Positions 21,860 through 33,278 of a stretch of 64,000 bases of DNA are shown one piece after another. The position numbers and the translations under genes were made by a program. A model generated the notes under the pieces. The model saw nothing but the letters and a program-made list of their open reading frames with translations, searched no databases and was not told the origin of the DNA. Source of the stretch: Tetrapyrgos nigripes (taxonomy: Eukaryota > Basidiomycota > Agaricomycetes > Agaricales > Campanellaceae). Every line of letters begins with the position of its first letter. Position 1 is the first letter of the stretch. Where the stretch lies: positions 289,544 through 353,543 of the forward strand of contig JAACJM010000078.1 in the NCBI GenBank assembly GCA_013368315.1, in the 5' to 3' direction.

Positions 21860-24179
21860 ATTTTGTATGGTGGTCTGTCGTAGGATAAGATAAATCGGCA
21901 CAGACTGTAAGTCTAGAAATTTGAAAAATTTTATTCCATATTTTGTAACAAATAAGAATTATATAATCTGAAGCAAAGGAGCGCAGGTGAATTGTTGCAA
22001 GGTGGAACACGTTTTGCGCACGGAGCGACTCAGGAGTCACTCCATGCGAAATGACGATTCAGGTCCGTTCCACAAAAACTGGAACAAACCCTGAATCGTC
22101 GAACTCTGACCCCCCCTATTGTCCGCATCATCATTGTTGAAGAACTCTGAGAACTCAGGATCATGATTATAGGCATCCTCCTCTTCCCAACTAATATCAT
22201 CAAGTTTTGGAGAAACACCATCAGATGAATCAGGAGTAGGACTGTCATACTGGACAGGCTGAGTGAGACCATTTATCTGAATCACCAGACGTGGCTTTGG
22301 AGGTGCAGTGTTCTGCAAAGTACCTCCCAGATGGACCACAAGTCTTGGAATGGTATTCTCAGCCACAGCAAAATTCTAATCATTTGATGCATCAGGATAG
22401 TAATCTAATGAGGCTATAACACTTACCACTTGATCAGCCTCAGTTACCTGTCCAACAGGCACAAAGTTTTTGTTAATAGCATCTCCAAACTCATTCCTCA
22501 CTTCTGTGACATTATAGAACTTGGGAGGTCTCTGGAGAATGCTGAGTTGTTGCTTAACTGCACGCAGACAATGCCAAAAGCAAAGCTGATGCTTTGCTTC
22601 AGGAAAAGCTTTGAGGGAAGCATTGATCTCAGACAAATCCTTGTCAGAGAGGGTAAATGAAGGGTTCAAATCATATCTGAATAAAAGGTTCAGCCCAGGG
22701 GATTAATGAAGCATTCAACACATACCTTGCCTTAAAATGCTTAAGAAAGGAACAGATATAGTCCTCCTTCACACCAGCCTCACCAGACTGTGGAGACTGT
22801 AGGAGAAGAAAACCAAGTGGACAACCAGATCCATATACTTCCCCAAGGAGTGCATAGAGTTCATACTTGGAGCCATTGGTATTCCCTAGTATGCAAGGCA
22901 CAGTTGAAGTAAGTACTTAGAATAATATCAAAACAAATTATCTGACTTACAAGCTGAATCAAGTGCTATCTCATGGATAGTACCTCCAAACTTGAGAATG
23001 CAATCCCACTATAACCCTTGCCACTGGGTAAATCAACTGGGAGAATGGACCAGAGAGACTTCAAGTTTGGGTTTGTATGACTGCCAACCTTACACTCGTC
23101 AAGAATGATCTTAGCAAACTTAGCTTCTGAGGCAATGGAAGCTACCTGGCGACGTTTGAATAAGGGGTTGGGATGCTGCTTCAAAATCTCTGTCCATAAC
23201 TGTGCCCATCAATACTTTGATATGAGTGCAATAAAAAAAGCATATGGGTACTCACTGAGCTTGTAGAAATACAGAAATTTGTCTCAACATACTTCTGCAC
23301 CTCCTCAGGTAAGACTGAACCATCATAGAGGATATGATCCTCCTTGTGCTTCAGACGAATCCATGCACAGGGGTCACCTTCAAAGATTTTGATGGACAGC
23401 CAACCTTTGCAGGCAAAAGTATGCATCTGCCCCTTGTCTTGTTGAGAGGCAGCTGGCTTATGCTGATGCTTGTCCTGTTGAGCACAGCTGTATTGAAACC
23501 TGGCTGAAGGTGTATTCCTGTGATTGTCATGTTTATGGTATCTGAAAAAGGATTAGTACATAGTAAGCAAATAAGGAACAGAAACATACATAAAACAAAG
23601 ACCTGTGGCATTCCATACCTCATCCACAATGTGATCTGCTTTTATCCTTAACTCATTGTCCTTGAACCACACAGCTGAAAGATCAACTTGGGCTGCAAAG
23701 GAATGAATACCCTGGATGAAGTTTGCAAAGGGTACAGTTGGCAGATCTTGGAACAGTGTGTCCAAGTCTTTCTCTGGGTCATTGGATGGTGGGGAATCCT
23801 CAGTTGTACCTTAGTACAACAGTCTTTCAGTAAGTAGTACATAGCATAATAAATATGTCAAGCTTACCGTTATCATTAACTTTGGCCCTTTTTTTGCTTC
23901 TGTTTTTGCGGCACCTAGTGCTACAAGTGCCCCCTGGCCTAGCAAAAGCACTAAGAGGCCTTGGTTGCCCACAGCTAGTACACACTTGCATTTGCTCTTG
24001 TGGCTGGCTAGATGACATAACGGGAAATAGTGGAAGCGGACTGTATGAAAAGAAGTCAGTGATAAAATGATGAGAAGAAGCAGCAATATTGATGCGTGCT
24101 TCACTGGCATTGTTTGTGCCAAAGTGCACAGGTAAACATAAGTAATTGCACAGTTATATTAGTTGGAGTCAATAGTATC

Positions 24180-24383
24180 TCAATTTTTTTTACTATGTCT
24201 ACTTAAACAATGTATTTATTTGTATATACAAAGTTTTGAGCCTTAGGGATAGACCGTTCCGCTGTGAGGAAGGTCGGGAGGCCACGTGATGCTGGACTTG
24301 GGCAGTTTTGCGTGCAAACACCCACGTGATGGTCTGTGACTTTTTGATCACGTGGGCGTGTCGACCAGTGGGTGTATTGCGTT
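24180..24383 (-). repeat. Right TIR of the MULE
   Basis: Inverted copy of 16486-16713. It holds several CACGTG-containing motifs, partly mutated in the left copy by C-to-T type changes (for example CACGTGAT versus CACATGAT). Confidence 0.8.
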
Positions 24384-24601
24384 TTGTGTGAAGAGAAAGA
24401 GGCAAATAAGATGGCTGTTCTAGACTCTGCATACACGTGATTCTGACATCACCATCTCTTAACCCAGCACTCTTTCTCTTAGTGACATTGAAAACCCACA
24501 TTCATCACTCCAGCCAATCCTCTCCTCCAGCCCACGTTGAAGAACGGTTGCACCAGACAATTTGCCAGGTCAATGCCAGGTCTGTTCTTGACTATAGACC
24601 A
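24384..24601. other. Flank of the MULE, nothing recognised
   Basis: Short frames only; no supported feature. Confidence 0.35.
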
Positions 24602-24609
24602 TTTGCACA

Positions 24610-24954
24610 CAGTGTTAGCTTTTAAGGCCTTAAATCATCCTTCGAGGATCTTTAAGGCTTAATGGCCTTAAACCCTTAAATTTAAGGGCTTTTTTTAAGG
24701 CTTAAGCGGTCAAAGCTATGCACAGTAGCTGGTGAGTTATGTGCAGGGAAAGAAATCTAGAGCCAATCTAGAGCTGAGATATACTCACCTTCATAGTACT
24801 TGAACAACAGCTCATGATCAACCCATGATTCCCCACCTTGCTGTCGTAGTCTCTGCCCACTCCCCAGCCATTAGCCGAGGCCTTAAGCTCAATTTAAGGC
24901 CTTAAAGGCATTTCCTACAAATTTTTAAGCCTTTATGCTTTAAGGAGAACACTG
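24610..24954. mobile_element. hAT MITE, 345 bp, with 8-bp TSD TTTGCACA
   Basis: Ends CAGTGTTAGC and the complement of CAGTGTTCTC. Identical TTTGCACA repeats flank it at 24602-24609 and 24955-24962. The subterminal sequence is built of AAGGCCTTAAA / CTTAAGC-type motifs, as in the 5.2-kb hAT at 5357, so it is probably a deletion derivative or a satellite mobilised by that family. No coding capacity. Confidence 0.85.
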
Positions 24955-24962
24955 TTTGCACA

Positions 24963-26934
24963 CCCCTTGCCACCCTCAGTCTGTCTCAATATAACTCTAG
25001 AACCATTAACTTTGAGGATTGCCATCAGTAGATTAGTATAAGTATTGCAAGGTATTGGCTGTCCAATTACATGTACGTTGCATTGACCTTGTCAGTGAGT
25101 GGTGTTGACAAATATGTAATATGGATGGAAAGTGGAAAGTGTTCATGGAAATGCAGAGTACTGTACCATTTCGAATAGATGGAAAGGCATTGTGACCTGT
25201 GACATTTTTTTCCATCTGGGACCTGGAAAATTTCCAAATTTAGGTGTGACCAAGGTCAAAAATTGGAATTTTTTGGATGAATTTTTTTTCATGGTCACAG
25301 ATTTTTCCCTGGAAAATGGCCAGACATTTTGGGAAGGAAAATTGGGTCTGTGACCTGTGACCATTCCATCTATTCCTGCTACAATAGTAGTGGGTTTTGG
25401 GATAAGTGGACGTTTTTCCACACCAGAAATGATTAAGCACATGGCAGCATTCAAGCTGCTTGTCACACTCCAACAGCTGTTTTTCCCTCTGCTCAGCATT
25501 GAAACAGGTTGATATTAAGGGGCGTCTTCATGGAGTTGGTGAAATTTTTCTTGTCTTCTCCTCTCCTTCTATTGTTTCTTCTACTCGAAACTGGTACCCC
25601 TGTTCAAACTTGCCGAGGGATTGTCATTAAGTGACATGCTGCATATGAATGAGTCCTTTTGGTATGAGACACTCCTCTGTTGTGGTAAAGAGCACACACT
25701 TGGCTCAATGCCATAGGCGTAGACAGAACAGCAGTAGACAGATAATGATGAGAGACTAGTCCTAGTCCCAAGATGAAGAGGTCAAGATGGGGACTAGGGA
25801 GCTACTACTCCAAGCTTATATACAGAAAGAAAGAAAGATAAAAACTGAACAAAGTGAAGGAAGGAATCAGAGAGCTGTCCAGAACAATCAGAGTACAGCC
25901 TATTGTCCCTGTAAGAGATGTATCATGAAAAGATGAACAAAAGATGAACAAGCTGTGTGTAGTGTCCCTGTAAGAGATGTATCATTAAAGATGAACAAAT
26001 GATGAAACAGGGGATAATAGCTGTGCATAAATGATCAAGGAAAGATGAACAAAAGATAGGGCAAAGGATGGACAAAACAATGATCAAAAGGCAGTGACTG
26101 ATGAAGAAAAGAAACAGAAAATGAATGAAAATACCCTGAAATAATACTGTCATGACATCTGTGTTGATGCAGTCCTTCAAAAACATAAGTGTTTGTCATT
26201 GGGTGGACTTGCTGCTGCTTCTGGTTGAGGTGTGTGTTCTCAGCCAGATAAGCCTGTTGCCATCCATTAATTGCTGTCTACTTAGGTTTCTGGAAGGACA
26301 GAGCCCAATGGTAAAGGGTTGTGGACTAGATGTGTGCAGATTGATTTCTTAAGTCGCTTAGGAGTACCAGACCTGGCTAGAGGAGAAATCCAGTTGCAGG
26401 AAATATTGGAGACTTTTGGTTGTGTGACACAAATGAATGAGTCTATGATGTGGATATATTTAAATTGAAGGCATGCACATAATTGAGAGTACTTGGCAAA
26501 TCCTAGTTTTGCAGTGAATTTAAAGTAAAGGCATGTACATAATCAAGAGTACTTGAGAAATTCCCTTCAGTGGATGTGTGGAGGGTGTGGACTTGGAGAG
26601 CCAGCTGCCCACTGGCATGTGGGTAGTGGGCTTTGCTGCCCCACCAGCCCTTCACTGGTTATTTGAAATGGTACAGTATACGCAGCTGCACCACCACCAC
26701 AGCATTATTACATAAGAATGCATCAGCACGTTGATGGCAAAGTGAACGCTACTGAAAAAGACTCCAAACATTAGCAAATGAGCAGTTTATACACCATAAT
26801 TGAGCTCGTGTAGAAAATTGGGATGTAGGACTGGTCGAAACAAGGAAGAAAATTCTCACAGGAATTGTAGTCACTAAGTAGTCACATAAGTGTGACAGGT
26901 GTGACTTTAGCTCTGACCTCACGGCTCGCAGCAG
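24963..26934. other. Intergenic with small duplications and a foldback
   Basis: No gene is supported. An imperfect inverted pair around AATAGATGGAA (25171 and 25377) encloses about 200 bp. Short tandem duplications occur at 25906-26000 (CCCTGTAAGAGATGTATCAT twice) and 26470-26565 (ACATAAT..GAGTACTTG twice). Confidence 0.4.
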
Positions 26935-26936
26935 TA

Positions 26937-27058
26937 CTGTCCCATTTCATTCAATTCGCGAGTCATGCATCATGTACCCCCCAAAATTCGCGAAAAAAAA
27001 TTGGCTGTCAGGCATGTCACAGTCACAATGCCCTCGCGAATTGAACGAAATGGGACAG
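26937..27058. mobile_element. Tc1/mariner-type MITE, 122 bp, TA-flanked
   Basis: Inverted ends CTGTCCCATTTCATTCAATT and its near-exact complement extend to about 27 bp with one mismatch (…CGCGAG). TA lies on both sides (26935-26936 and 27059-27060), as Tc1/mariner transposases require. Too short to code. Confidence 0.75.
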
Positions 27059-27093
27059 TATCTCAACTCCTTGATCTACTGAAAATATCAGAT

Positions 27094-27966
27094 ATCATCA
27101 GTAAAAAATACAAGTGGACTTTTCCAGACTTCTGAAGACTTTTTGTCGCTTTTGTCACTTTTTGTACCTTTTTTCAGGAGAGGACTTTTTTTGGGACTTT
27201 TACTTACAGAAGTACCTTTTCACCGGCCTTTTACAGCCTTTGACTCACCCAAGGACTTTTTCAGGACTTTTTTTTGCAGTACTTTTAGACTTTTACTCAC
27301 CGAAGTACTTTTTTATCGGCCTTTTACTTCTGCAGGCTGCCACTGAGGGTAGAGTATGTACATACATATGCAATAAATGTGCTGTGTAGAACATTGCAAG
27401 GAATTACTACTAGTAGAAGGGCAGGCAAGTCAGAAATGTGTGGATCCTGGATGAATTTCTACACAAAGGGAGATTTGAAGAACAAGCAATAAGAACATAT
27501 ATTTGAGCAGAACAGTGGGTAGGGGGATGGGGGCATGAGAGTAGAGCATAAAAAAAGGGCAAGAGAGAGAAATGACGATGATGCAACATGTTGTCTTGGA
27601 GGTAAGTGGGAAATGAGGCATTGGCAAATATGTGTTAGTGTAAATTCCAACTAGTATAATCCTTTCTGTGTGTATGTACCTACATATGTACCCAAAATAT
27701 GTGCTTTCAGGCTACTTTTACCGGGTTTTTTGAGGTATGCGAACCAAGTTTTCACTGCCTAACTGACATCTTTCATAGTGTCTTTTTCGTACTTTTTTGT
27801 GTACTTTTTGTGGACTTTTCAGAAGCCGGTTTTACTTTTATTTGACTTCCATAAGTGATTGGACTTGCCTTTTGAAAGTCATCAAGGTAGTCACCAAAGT
27901 ACGGAAAAAGTCGTAAAAAGTCAAAAAAAAGTTCAAAAAAAGCTGACTTGTATTTTTACTGATGAT
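27094..27966. mobile_element. Inverted-repeat element, 873 bp, rich in GACTTTT motifs
   Basis: Both ends share ATCATCAGTAAAAA followed by TACAAGT in inverted orientation. Next to each end there is a 150-250 bp zone packed with GACTTTT / TACTTTT motifs, read toward the centre on the left and in complement on the right. No target duplication or coding was found, so the superfamily is unknown. Confidence 0.5.
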
Positions 27967-28263
27967 GCCCCTGAGATTTTCCTATTACCTCATATCAGTA
28001 CCTTAATTGTCCAAATTTTGTCCCCATCGACCCAAAACAACATGAGGCCTGATGTGTCATGCGATATGCACATTCACATTCTTATCTAATGCCGTGGCAG
28101 TGCAAAAGAGGTCACTGTTCAAACAGACCCAACTGTAGGTTGGGTCTGGCTAGGAGAGACTAAGTTTGTAGATAGTACACCTTCTCAAACACATTCACTC
28201 TCAGCTCAGCATCACATGAAATAATTATGCCATTAAGCAAATAAATCCAATTAAAAAACAGCT
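27967..28263. other. Intergenic
   Basis: Nothing recognised. Confidence 0.35.
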
Positions 28264-28719
28264 TTGCTACTAGGGCTTGGGGTTGTAACCAGAAGCCAAC
28301 AAAATAACGTCAAGAAATCCAACTTGAAGCAAAACTATGTATGTGGCTACAAGTCCCAGTTGCCAGCAATCCTCAAGGTCCCTGATTTGAAGCTTGGGGC
28401 CAAACTGAGCACCCATAACCGTTGTCACAATTGCATCAAACTTTTCCATATGGATAAGGCTGGTCATAGTGGTCCTCAGAGGCACCAGTGGGTTTTGCAT
28501 CCTGGAACAATGAAAGAAAAGAAAGTAGGGCAATCCAAGCTCAAAAACAAATGCAAGGACATATCAGCAGAGAAAAAGTGTAGTTCGATGTACATCAAAA
28601 TTCTTTGTCATCTCTTGATTGATGCGAATTGCGATGGGGATCCCTCGTATTATAGTTGGCATCGTTGTCTATGGTGGTGTTATTACCAATATTTGAGATC
28701 TATCACCAGTACCAAGTGA
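28264..28719 (+). CDS. Hypothetical basic frame, 151 residues
   Basis: A lysine-rich frame with a Cys/His segment (HNRCHNCIKLFHMDKAGH) that superficially resembles a metal-binding site. There is no splice context, promoter or family match that I can support. It could be a remnant of a transposon DNA-binding domain or a chance frame. Confidence 0.2.
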   Translation: MLLGLGVVTRSQQNNVKKSNLKQNYVCGYKSQLPAILKVPDLKLGAKLSTHNRCHNCIKLFHMDKAGHSGPQRHQWVLHPGTMKEKKVGQSKLKNKCKDISAEKKCSSMYIKILCHLLIDANCDGDPSYYSWHRCLWWCYYQYLRSITSTK

Positions 28720-28986
28720 GCAAGCAGGTAACAAGAGTACTTTCACCATTGGTCAGATTGAGAGTGTACTCACCTCTAAAGGAATAGACATACTGAACTC
28801 TCCAATTGAAGTAGGTTGAGAAGCATTCCATAATTGCTCTCATCCATTGAGGGTGATTCGCAGACAGTTGGTGTAGACTGTACTGTCATGGTACCAGGTC
28901 AGGCAATGGATTTGAGAAATTGTGATTACTTACAGTGACACAGCAACAGATAAACAAAGATGTAGATGAATGTTCCTGGAGCAGCT
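28720..28986. other. Intergenic
   Basis: No feature seen; it holds the 3' flank of the minus-strand membrane gene. Confidence 0.35.
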
Positions 28987-30902
28987 TCAAGCTAGATGAT
29001 TTGAAGGAATTGAAGGAATGATGACGAGTGTCAAACATGCTTCAATGAAGGGAATTAGAGAGCCAGAAGTAGAAAGATGTACCAAAATGACAGTTATAAT
29101 CGAGACCAGACTTGTAGGTAAGCCTGAGATATTAGTATGAAACTGGCAAGCACCTAAGCAATGAACTGAGCTTACCTGTATTGACAGAGTACAGAATCTT
29201 GAAAGAAGACCCAATGACGTCAGTTCATGAAGAAAATAACGAAAAGGAAACAGAAGGAAGTCTTGTGCCTTACTCACCAATTTATTCAACAAAATCGTGG
29301 AATGCTTGAATCCTGTCTTAGCTCTGTGAAACAAGACGACCATCAGGATTGAAATGCCAGCATTGGTTACGAGACCTAGGATGTTGGTTGTGATGGATAC
29401 ATTCTGGTGAATGTCGGAGCAAGGGACGAGACAAGGAAAGAGGACTGAAGTAAGCATCTGAACGAGGAAGGGGAACTGAAGGTGGATGGAGGTATGTCAG
29501 AGGGTACATACATTTTGTAATGACAGTTCTGACAGTAGCGTATACTGTGATAACCTGGGTCCAGACTTGTATCATGCACAAGGGCTCAGGGATTCTGGGC
29601 TTTGGATACTTACATGACCCCAATGTAATAGTACAGTGTTACTGTTTTGATTGAGAATGATTAAGGGATGTCAAGCATGAAAATGCTTACTGATACTTCC
29701 GATACTACAGGGCGACTGCAAATTGAGATGAGATATGCAAACCTGAAAAAAGGGATGAAATAACAGATAATTACGACAAATCCTGCCAGAAAGATGTTCT
29801 TGCTGACTGATATTTAGAATCAGAATTATTTGTCAGTAAGTTCAGAATGGCAAAAAATTACGAGATGAAGGCGATGACTGGCGAAGAACGGGACACACGT
29901 CTATAGATACAATAACAGTAGAAGCTGCACACCAAGGCATAAGGTGTCAGTACATATGACACTTAGAGAAGACTATACAGACTCACTGCTGCACAAGGAA
30001 TTCCACAAATCCACTGAATATCAACTGGATGTTTAGTTCACTGCAGTAGGTTTGTGCCCAGATGCACCATGGAAAGCATATGCAGGTAAGTTTGTGTGGA
30101 CAGAGAGCAGAGTCTAGTCCATAGTATTAGCAGGAGACATAGACAGGGAAGAATAGGATGAGGTACGAACAGAACAATTTTGAGCATCACTGTCAGATCA
30201 GCTTGACCTGGATGGGACAATCATTACATGTTAGGTGAAGTGACAAACAAAAGATACGCACTTCCAAGGTTATACTTGTATACAGCTGCTACATAAATGG
30301 AAGGGAAAATTTGAACAAGCGTCTTAGTCAGAAACAAAAGCACAAACTCAACAGACTCACCCCATAGGAAAGCCACTTGGCATGTGTTGCATACAAGAGT
30401 GGTCGCGACCTGGTGCCAAGAAGGGTCAGTACACAGAAGTCTGTCTACTGCTAGGAGGTACGCACCAGTAGCTGTGTCAACAGGCCATCTTTTCCTCTAT
30501 ACCTCACAAAATAGGACCATCCTTGCGTCAACGCCACTATTTGGAATGAGAACATTAGCCCAAAGCTTTCATAGTATCAATGAATGGATCTGCAGCACCT
30601 CCATAGAGCCTAATATGTATCGAGAATGTTAATAGAGCACTGAAGAATTCAAAGAGAACCAACTTACAGGCCGCACACAACAACAGAATGGAACAGGAAC
30701 CCGAAGCTGTGTGTGTAGTAAGTATGCTGGTTGGAAGCATGGATGGGGACATAGTGTTGATGGTCACTGCGACTGCCATCCTTGGTGGTACCTGACAAAG
30801 ATGAGTTACAAAGTCGTAAACTGGACAGTGACAGAAATGCTAAAGGCGCAGTGGACCCGGTGATGGATCGAGCTACTTCTCTATTCCGAAATTTTAACAT
30901 TT
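28987..30902 (-). CDS. DUF6534-like multi-pass membrane protein, possibly decaying
   Basis: A multi-exon minus-strand gene of the fungal DUF6534 membrane family (function unknown). The diagnostic exon near 29270-29400 reads TNILGLVTNAGISILMVVLF, then HRAKTGFKHS and ILLNKL. A small exon with ILYSVNTG follows after a GTGAGT intron, and the next exon starts near 29115 (acceptor CTCAG). Earlier exons give HSFGFLFHSVVVCGL (donor GTAAGT), LTQGWSYFVRYRGKDG and VATTLVCNTCQVAFLWG. I could not find a clean acceptor between the first two exons, and the last exon seems to carry the family tail (FYFWLSNSLH) out of frame. It may therefore be a pseudogene or divergent. The start is uncertain: 30779 or 30902. 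Confidence 0.5.
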
Positions 30903-32039
30903 CCCTGACTCTAATTTGAGCGACATATGGAAGGGTTTGTACAGCAAATTTCAGGGTTCGCTCACTTAATTCAAATCTGTTTTGCTTACCCATTGTGCAC
31001 AGACAGCAAGGAAGTCTGTGTCGTGTTTGTGTCCTTACCTTCTGCCAGTGGCGGAACATTCATCAACTCGAGTCTTCTTGGAAGGAGAAGAAAAAACTGT
31101 GCCTGCTGCATGTACATACACACATGTGTATCAGCAGTCTGGATCCTCAAGACTAGCGTCATGGTTGAGCAAGGTATGTAGTTATGTGAGATCAAAGCCA
31201 AGTAGGCCTGAGCGAGCCTGAAGCGAGTCGACTGTTTGAGGCAAGGTGCCAGATCTGATATGTGACAACTCCTGTTTCATGATGGGACAGGATGGGACTG
31301 ATTTCCGTGACGATGCCAAGCAGGCCCCCTGATAATACCCATATAACTGGCGTAGGGCTGACAGGCGACACAGCCTGCTACCCTACTGCTGGCATGCAAC
31401 AAGTCCAATTTGAGTCCAATACATCTCAAGATTAATATTGAGGTGAAAGAGAAAGATGAAACTAAAGTTACAAAACTACTAAGACCAGGACAAAGGAAAT
31501 GGAAATGCTTTGGAATTGCCTCTGGCACCTCAAGCATCGGGCTTACACCAATTCCTATCTACTTCTACAACATGAGAGAGCTTAAGCTTCAGTGGGCAAA
31601 CTCCTGGGGTCAATCAGTCTTCACAGCTTTCTCATATAAACATATAATAACGAAAAGAGAGAAAAAACGGAGAAACATCCCAACTTCCAATCTTGAGCAA
31701 AAAAACCAGCATTTAGACAGGTAGACGAAGTCATGTACATCGCAATCAGGTTCAAAGTGGTCACGAAATGTCCCTTGCGTGGCCACAAAGCTTGTACATG
31801 TCAATATAGATGAAGCATCAGGAATACCAAAAAAAAAAGCAGACAGGGCAAGACATATGCACTATCTCTAGAGTAATAGTGAGAACTCCTCTGGCTTTGA
31901 ACGTGTTCCAATTTGATTCCAATGTTGTAGCATTCCCACCTACTAGTCTTACTGTAAGGCAAACAACAGCAGGAGGAAGGACAGTATGAGATCCTATGTA
32001 GCAAGAGGAGTAAGATTTGACCAATTTTGACAAGCATCA
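30903..32039. other. Intergenic
   Basis: Only short overlapping frames without family features. No repeat structure was recognised. Confidence 0.35.
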
Positions 32040-32372
32040 GCTAGGGGGGGCCGAAAAGCCAAATCAGCTGAGTCAGCTACTACACAGACATGTCGAAGCT
32101 AGTGAAAAACACGGGTTGCGCAGGTTGCCACGGGTAGTGATCTCCGGACCCGTGGCCCCTTCAGGTGGCTCTAGACACCCCAATATTGCACGCAATTAAA
32201 TGTAATAATGTTGAAGTAGCTTAACAGTTAACTGCGTACTGATTTGAGGACCCAATTTTGCGAGGTCTGGAGTTCAAGCCCTGCTAGCAGCGTGACCCGT
32301 GGGTATTTTTGCGCACGGGTACGGGTACGGGTCGTGCCAAAAGTACCCGCGGGATACCCGTGCAGTTCACTA
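32040..32372 (+). repeat. SINE-like repeat with tRNA-like core and ACGGGT tail
   Basis: An inner segment (about 32213-32290) has a Pol III box A-like TAGCTTAACAGTTAACTGC and a box B-like GAGTTCAAGCCC at tRNA spacing. It is bounded by CACGGGT / ACCCGTG motifs and a short array of GGGTAC units near 32318-32345. The combination suggests a tRNA-derived short element. No target duplication was identified. Confidence 0.4.
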
Positions 32373-33278
32373 GTCGAAGCTGATGCCAAGTCAATGCGAC
32401 TCGTACATCTTCTGCGCTTGTTGCACTATCAGATGCAATCATAATGATGATAGGATGGTAAGTGGAATCAGTTATGGAATTCCAAATTTACTGCTAGCTA
32501 TGTTTAAGTACTACTTATTACTACTATGTACAGAGTCATCAGACATATTTCTTATATCTCCAAGTACTTGTCATTGGTTATGCTGAGGACTTGAAGGGGG
32601 CGTGCAGGTATGCTTGGAGCTGAAGGGTGCTACATCTGGTGGGCTTGTTGTCATTGATGTGGTTGAAAGAGGTGTGTGAACAACATGAGCATGCTTTGTT
32701 TTCGGCTCCTGTCAGCCCAACAATCCAGAAAACCCGACACTTGTCAAAATTGGTCAAATCTTAGCCCTCTTGCTATGTAGATTGACATGAAGAAAGAGGC
32801 ATGTACTCTGAGTAGCAGGGTCCGTGCCTGTTGGAATCAGTTGGATAGCCAGCAGAGTGAAGCTTCTTTGTGCCAATGCTGTTCCTGATATCCAGGCGTG
32901 TTGAATTTTCTGCACTTTGCAGGCCTTCTAACATTAGCTGCCTGTCATCTATTGACATCTATTGCTCACTCAGACAAAATCACAGTGGTCAGAATTCAAG
33001 AACAGGAATTGGGAGGAGACGGGCTATTGCTGAGGCAAACAAAAAAAGAGGATACTGTATAGGTGTGTGTCTATTTCTACCATTCCCTGAGTCCCAGTTC
33101 TCTTTGTTTCTCTTTTCCTTTGTTATGCTGTTGGGCTGATCACTGCCACTTGGAATCTTATGTTTGTTATGTGTTATTTGTGTTATTTGTGATTGGTGCA
33201 GTGTAGGCCATTGAGAGTAGCCTTGGTGGCTTGGGTGAAAATGGTGCTCAAGTGGAGTCAAGCTCTGTCTCAATACAT
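32373..33278. other. Intergenic
   Basis: No supported gene or repeat. Confidence 0.35.

Larger units (their letters stand above)
18060..22116 (+). mobile_element. PIF/Harbinger transposon, 4057 bp, two divergent-type genes
   Basis: The ends are GGGGGGTCAAAGTTTGACGA and the complement of GGGGGGGTCAGAGTTCGACG, inverted repeats that continue with CGTTCC-type motifs. TA flanks both sides (18058-18059 and 22117-22118), and removing the element with one TA restores the MULE reading frame. The element carries a DDE transposase on the plus strand and an accessory DNA-binding-type protein on the minus strand, arranged tail to tail. Both frames look nearly intact, so it is younger than its MULE host. 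Confidence 0.85.
16721..24018 (-). pseudogene. MULE transposase with SWIM zinc finger, split by a Harbinger insertion
   Basis: The start is at 24018 (MSSSQPQEQMQ), followed by a small cysteine cluster CTSCGQPRPLS. Exons down to 22120 give LPEEVQKYVETNF, HPNPLFKRRQVAS, LDSAC (probable first catalytic Asp), YELYALLGEVYGSG, FTLSDKDLSEINA (second catalytic Asp) and KHQLCFWHCLRAVK. The frame stops at the insertion, with EFFNNDDADN before it and NEFGPD after it. These rejoin exactly if the 4.06-kb element and one TA are removed. Downstream come VFCPAPHRKQLLHLFT, then the SWIM finger with C-x-C (TCNCGQ) and C-x-H (LCKHLV). The tail has QLPNRNFIWLKGLHDRKLGR and the stop at 16721. One or more internal stops remain besides the insertion. 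Confidence 0.8.
16486..24383 (-). mobile_element. Mutator-like (MULE) transposon with about 200-bp TIRs
   Basis: The segments 16486-16713 and 24180-24383 are inverted copies of each other at roughly 80 percent identity. They start near ACACAATACACCCAC and share CCCAAGTCCAGCAT, CCTCCCGACCTTCCTCACAG, CTATCCCTAAGGCTCAAAA and TTGTATATACAAATAAATAC. Long TIRs are typical of Mutator-like elements, and the enclosed gene encodes a MULE transposase with a SWIM finger. No clean 8-11 bp target duplication could be read, perhaps because the ends have decayed. A Harbinger element (18060-22116) is nested inside the transposase gene, so the MULE proper is about 3.8 kb. Confidence 0.82.

Noticed and set aside
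25171..25377. Second MITE between AATAGATGGAA arms
   Set aside because: Arms are short and no target duplication could be read; noted only as a foldback.
32318..32345. Telomere-like repeat
   Set aside because: Units are GGGTAC rather than TTAGGG and only a few copies are present within a SINE-like repeat.
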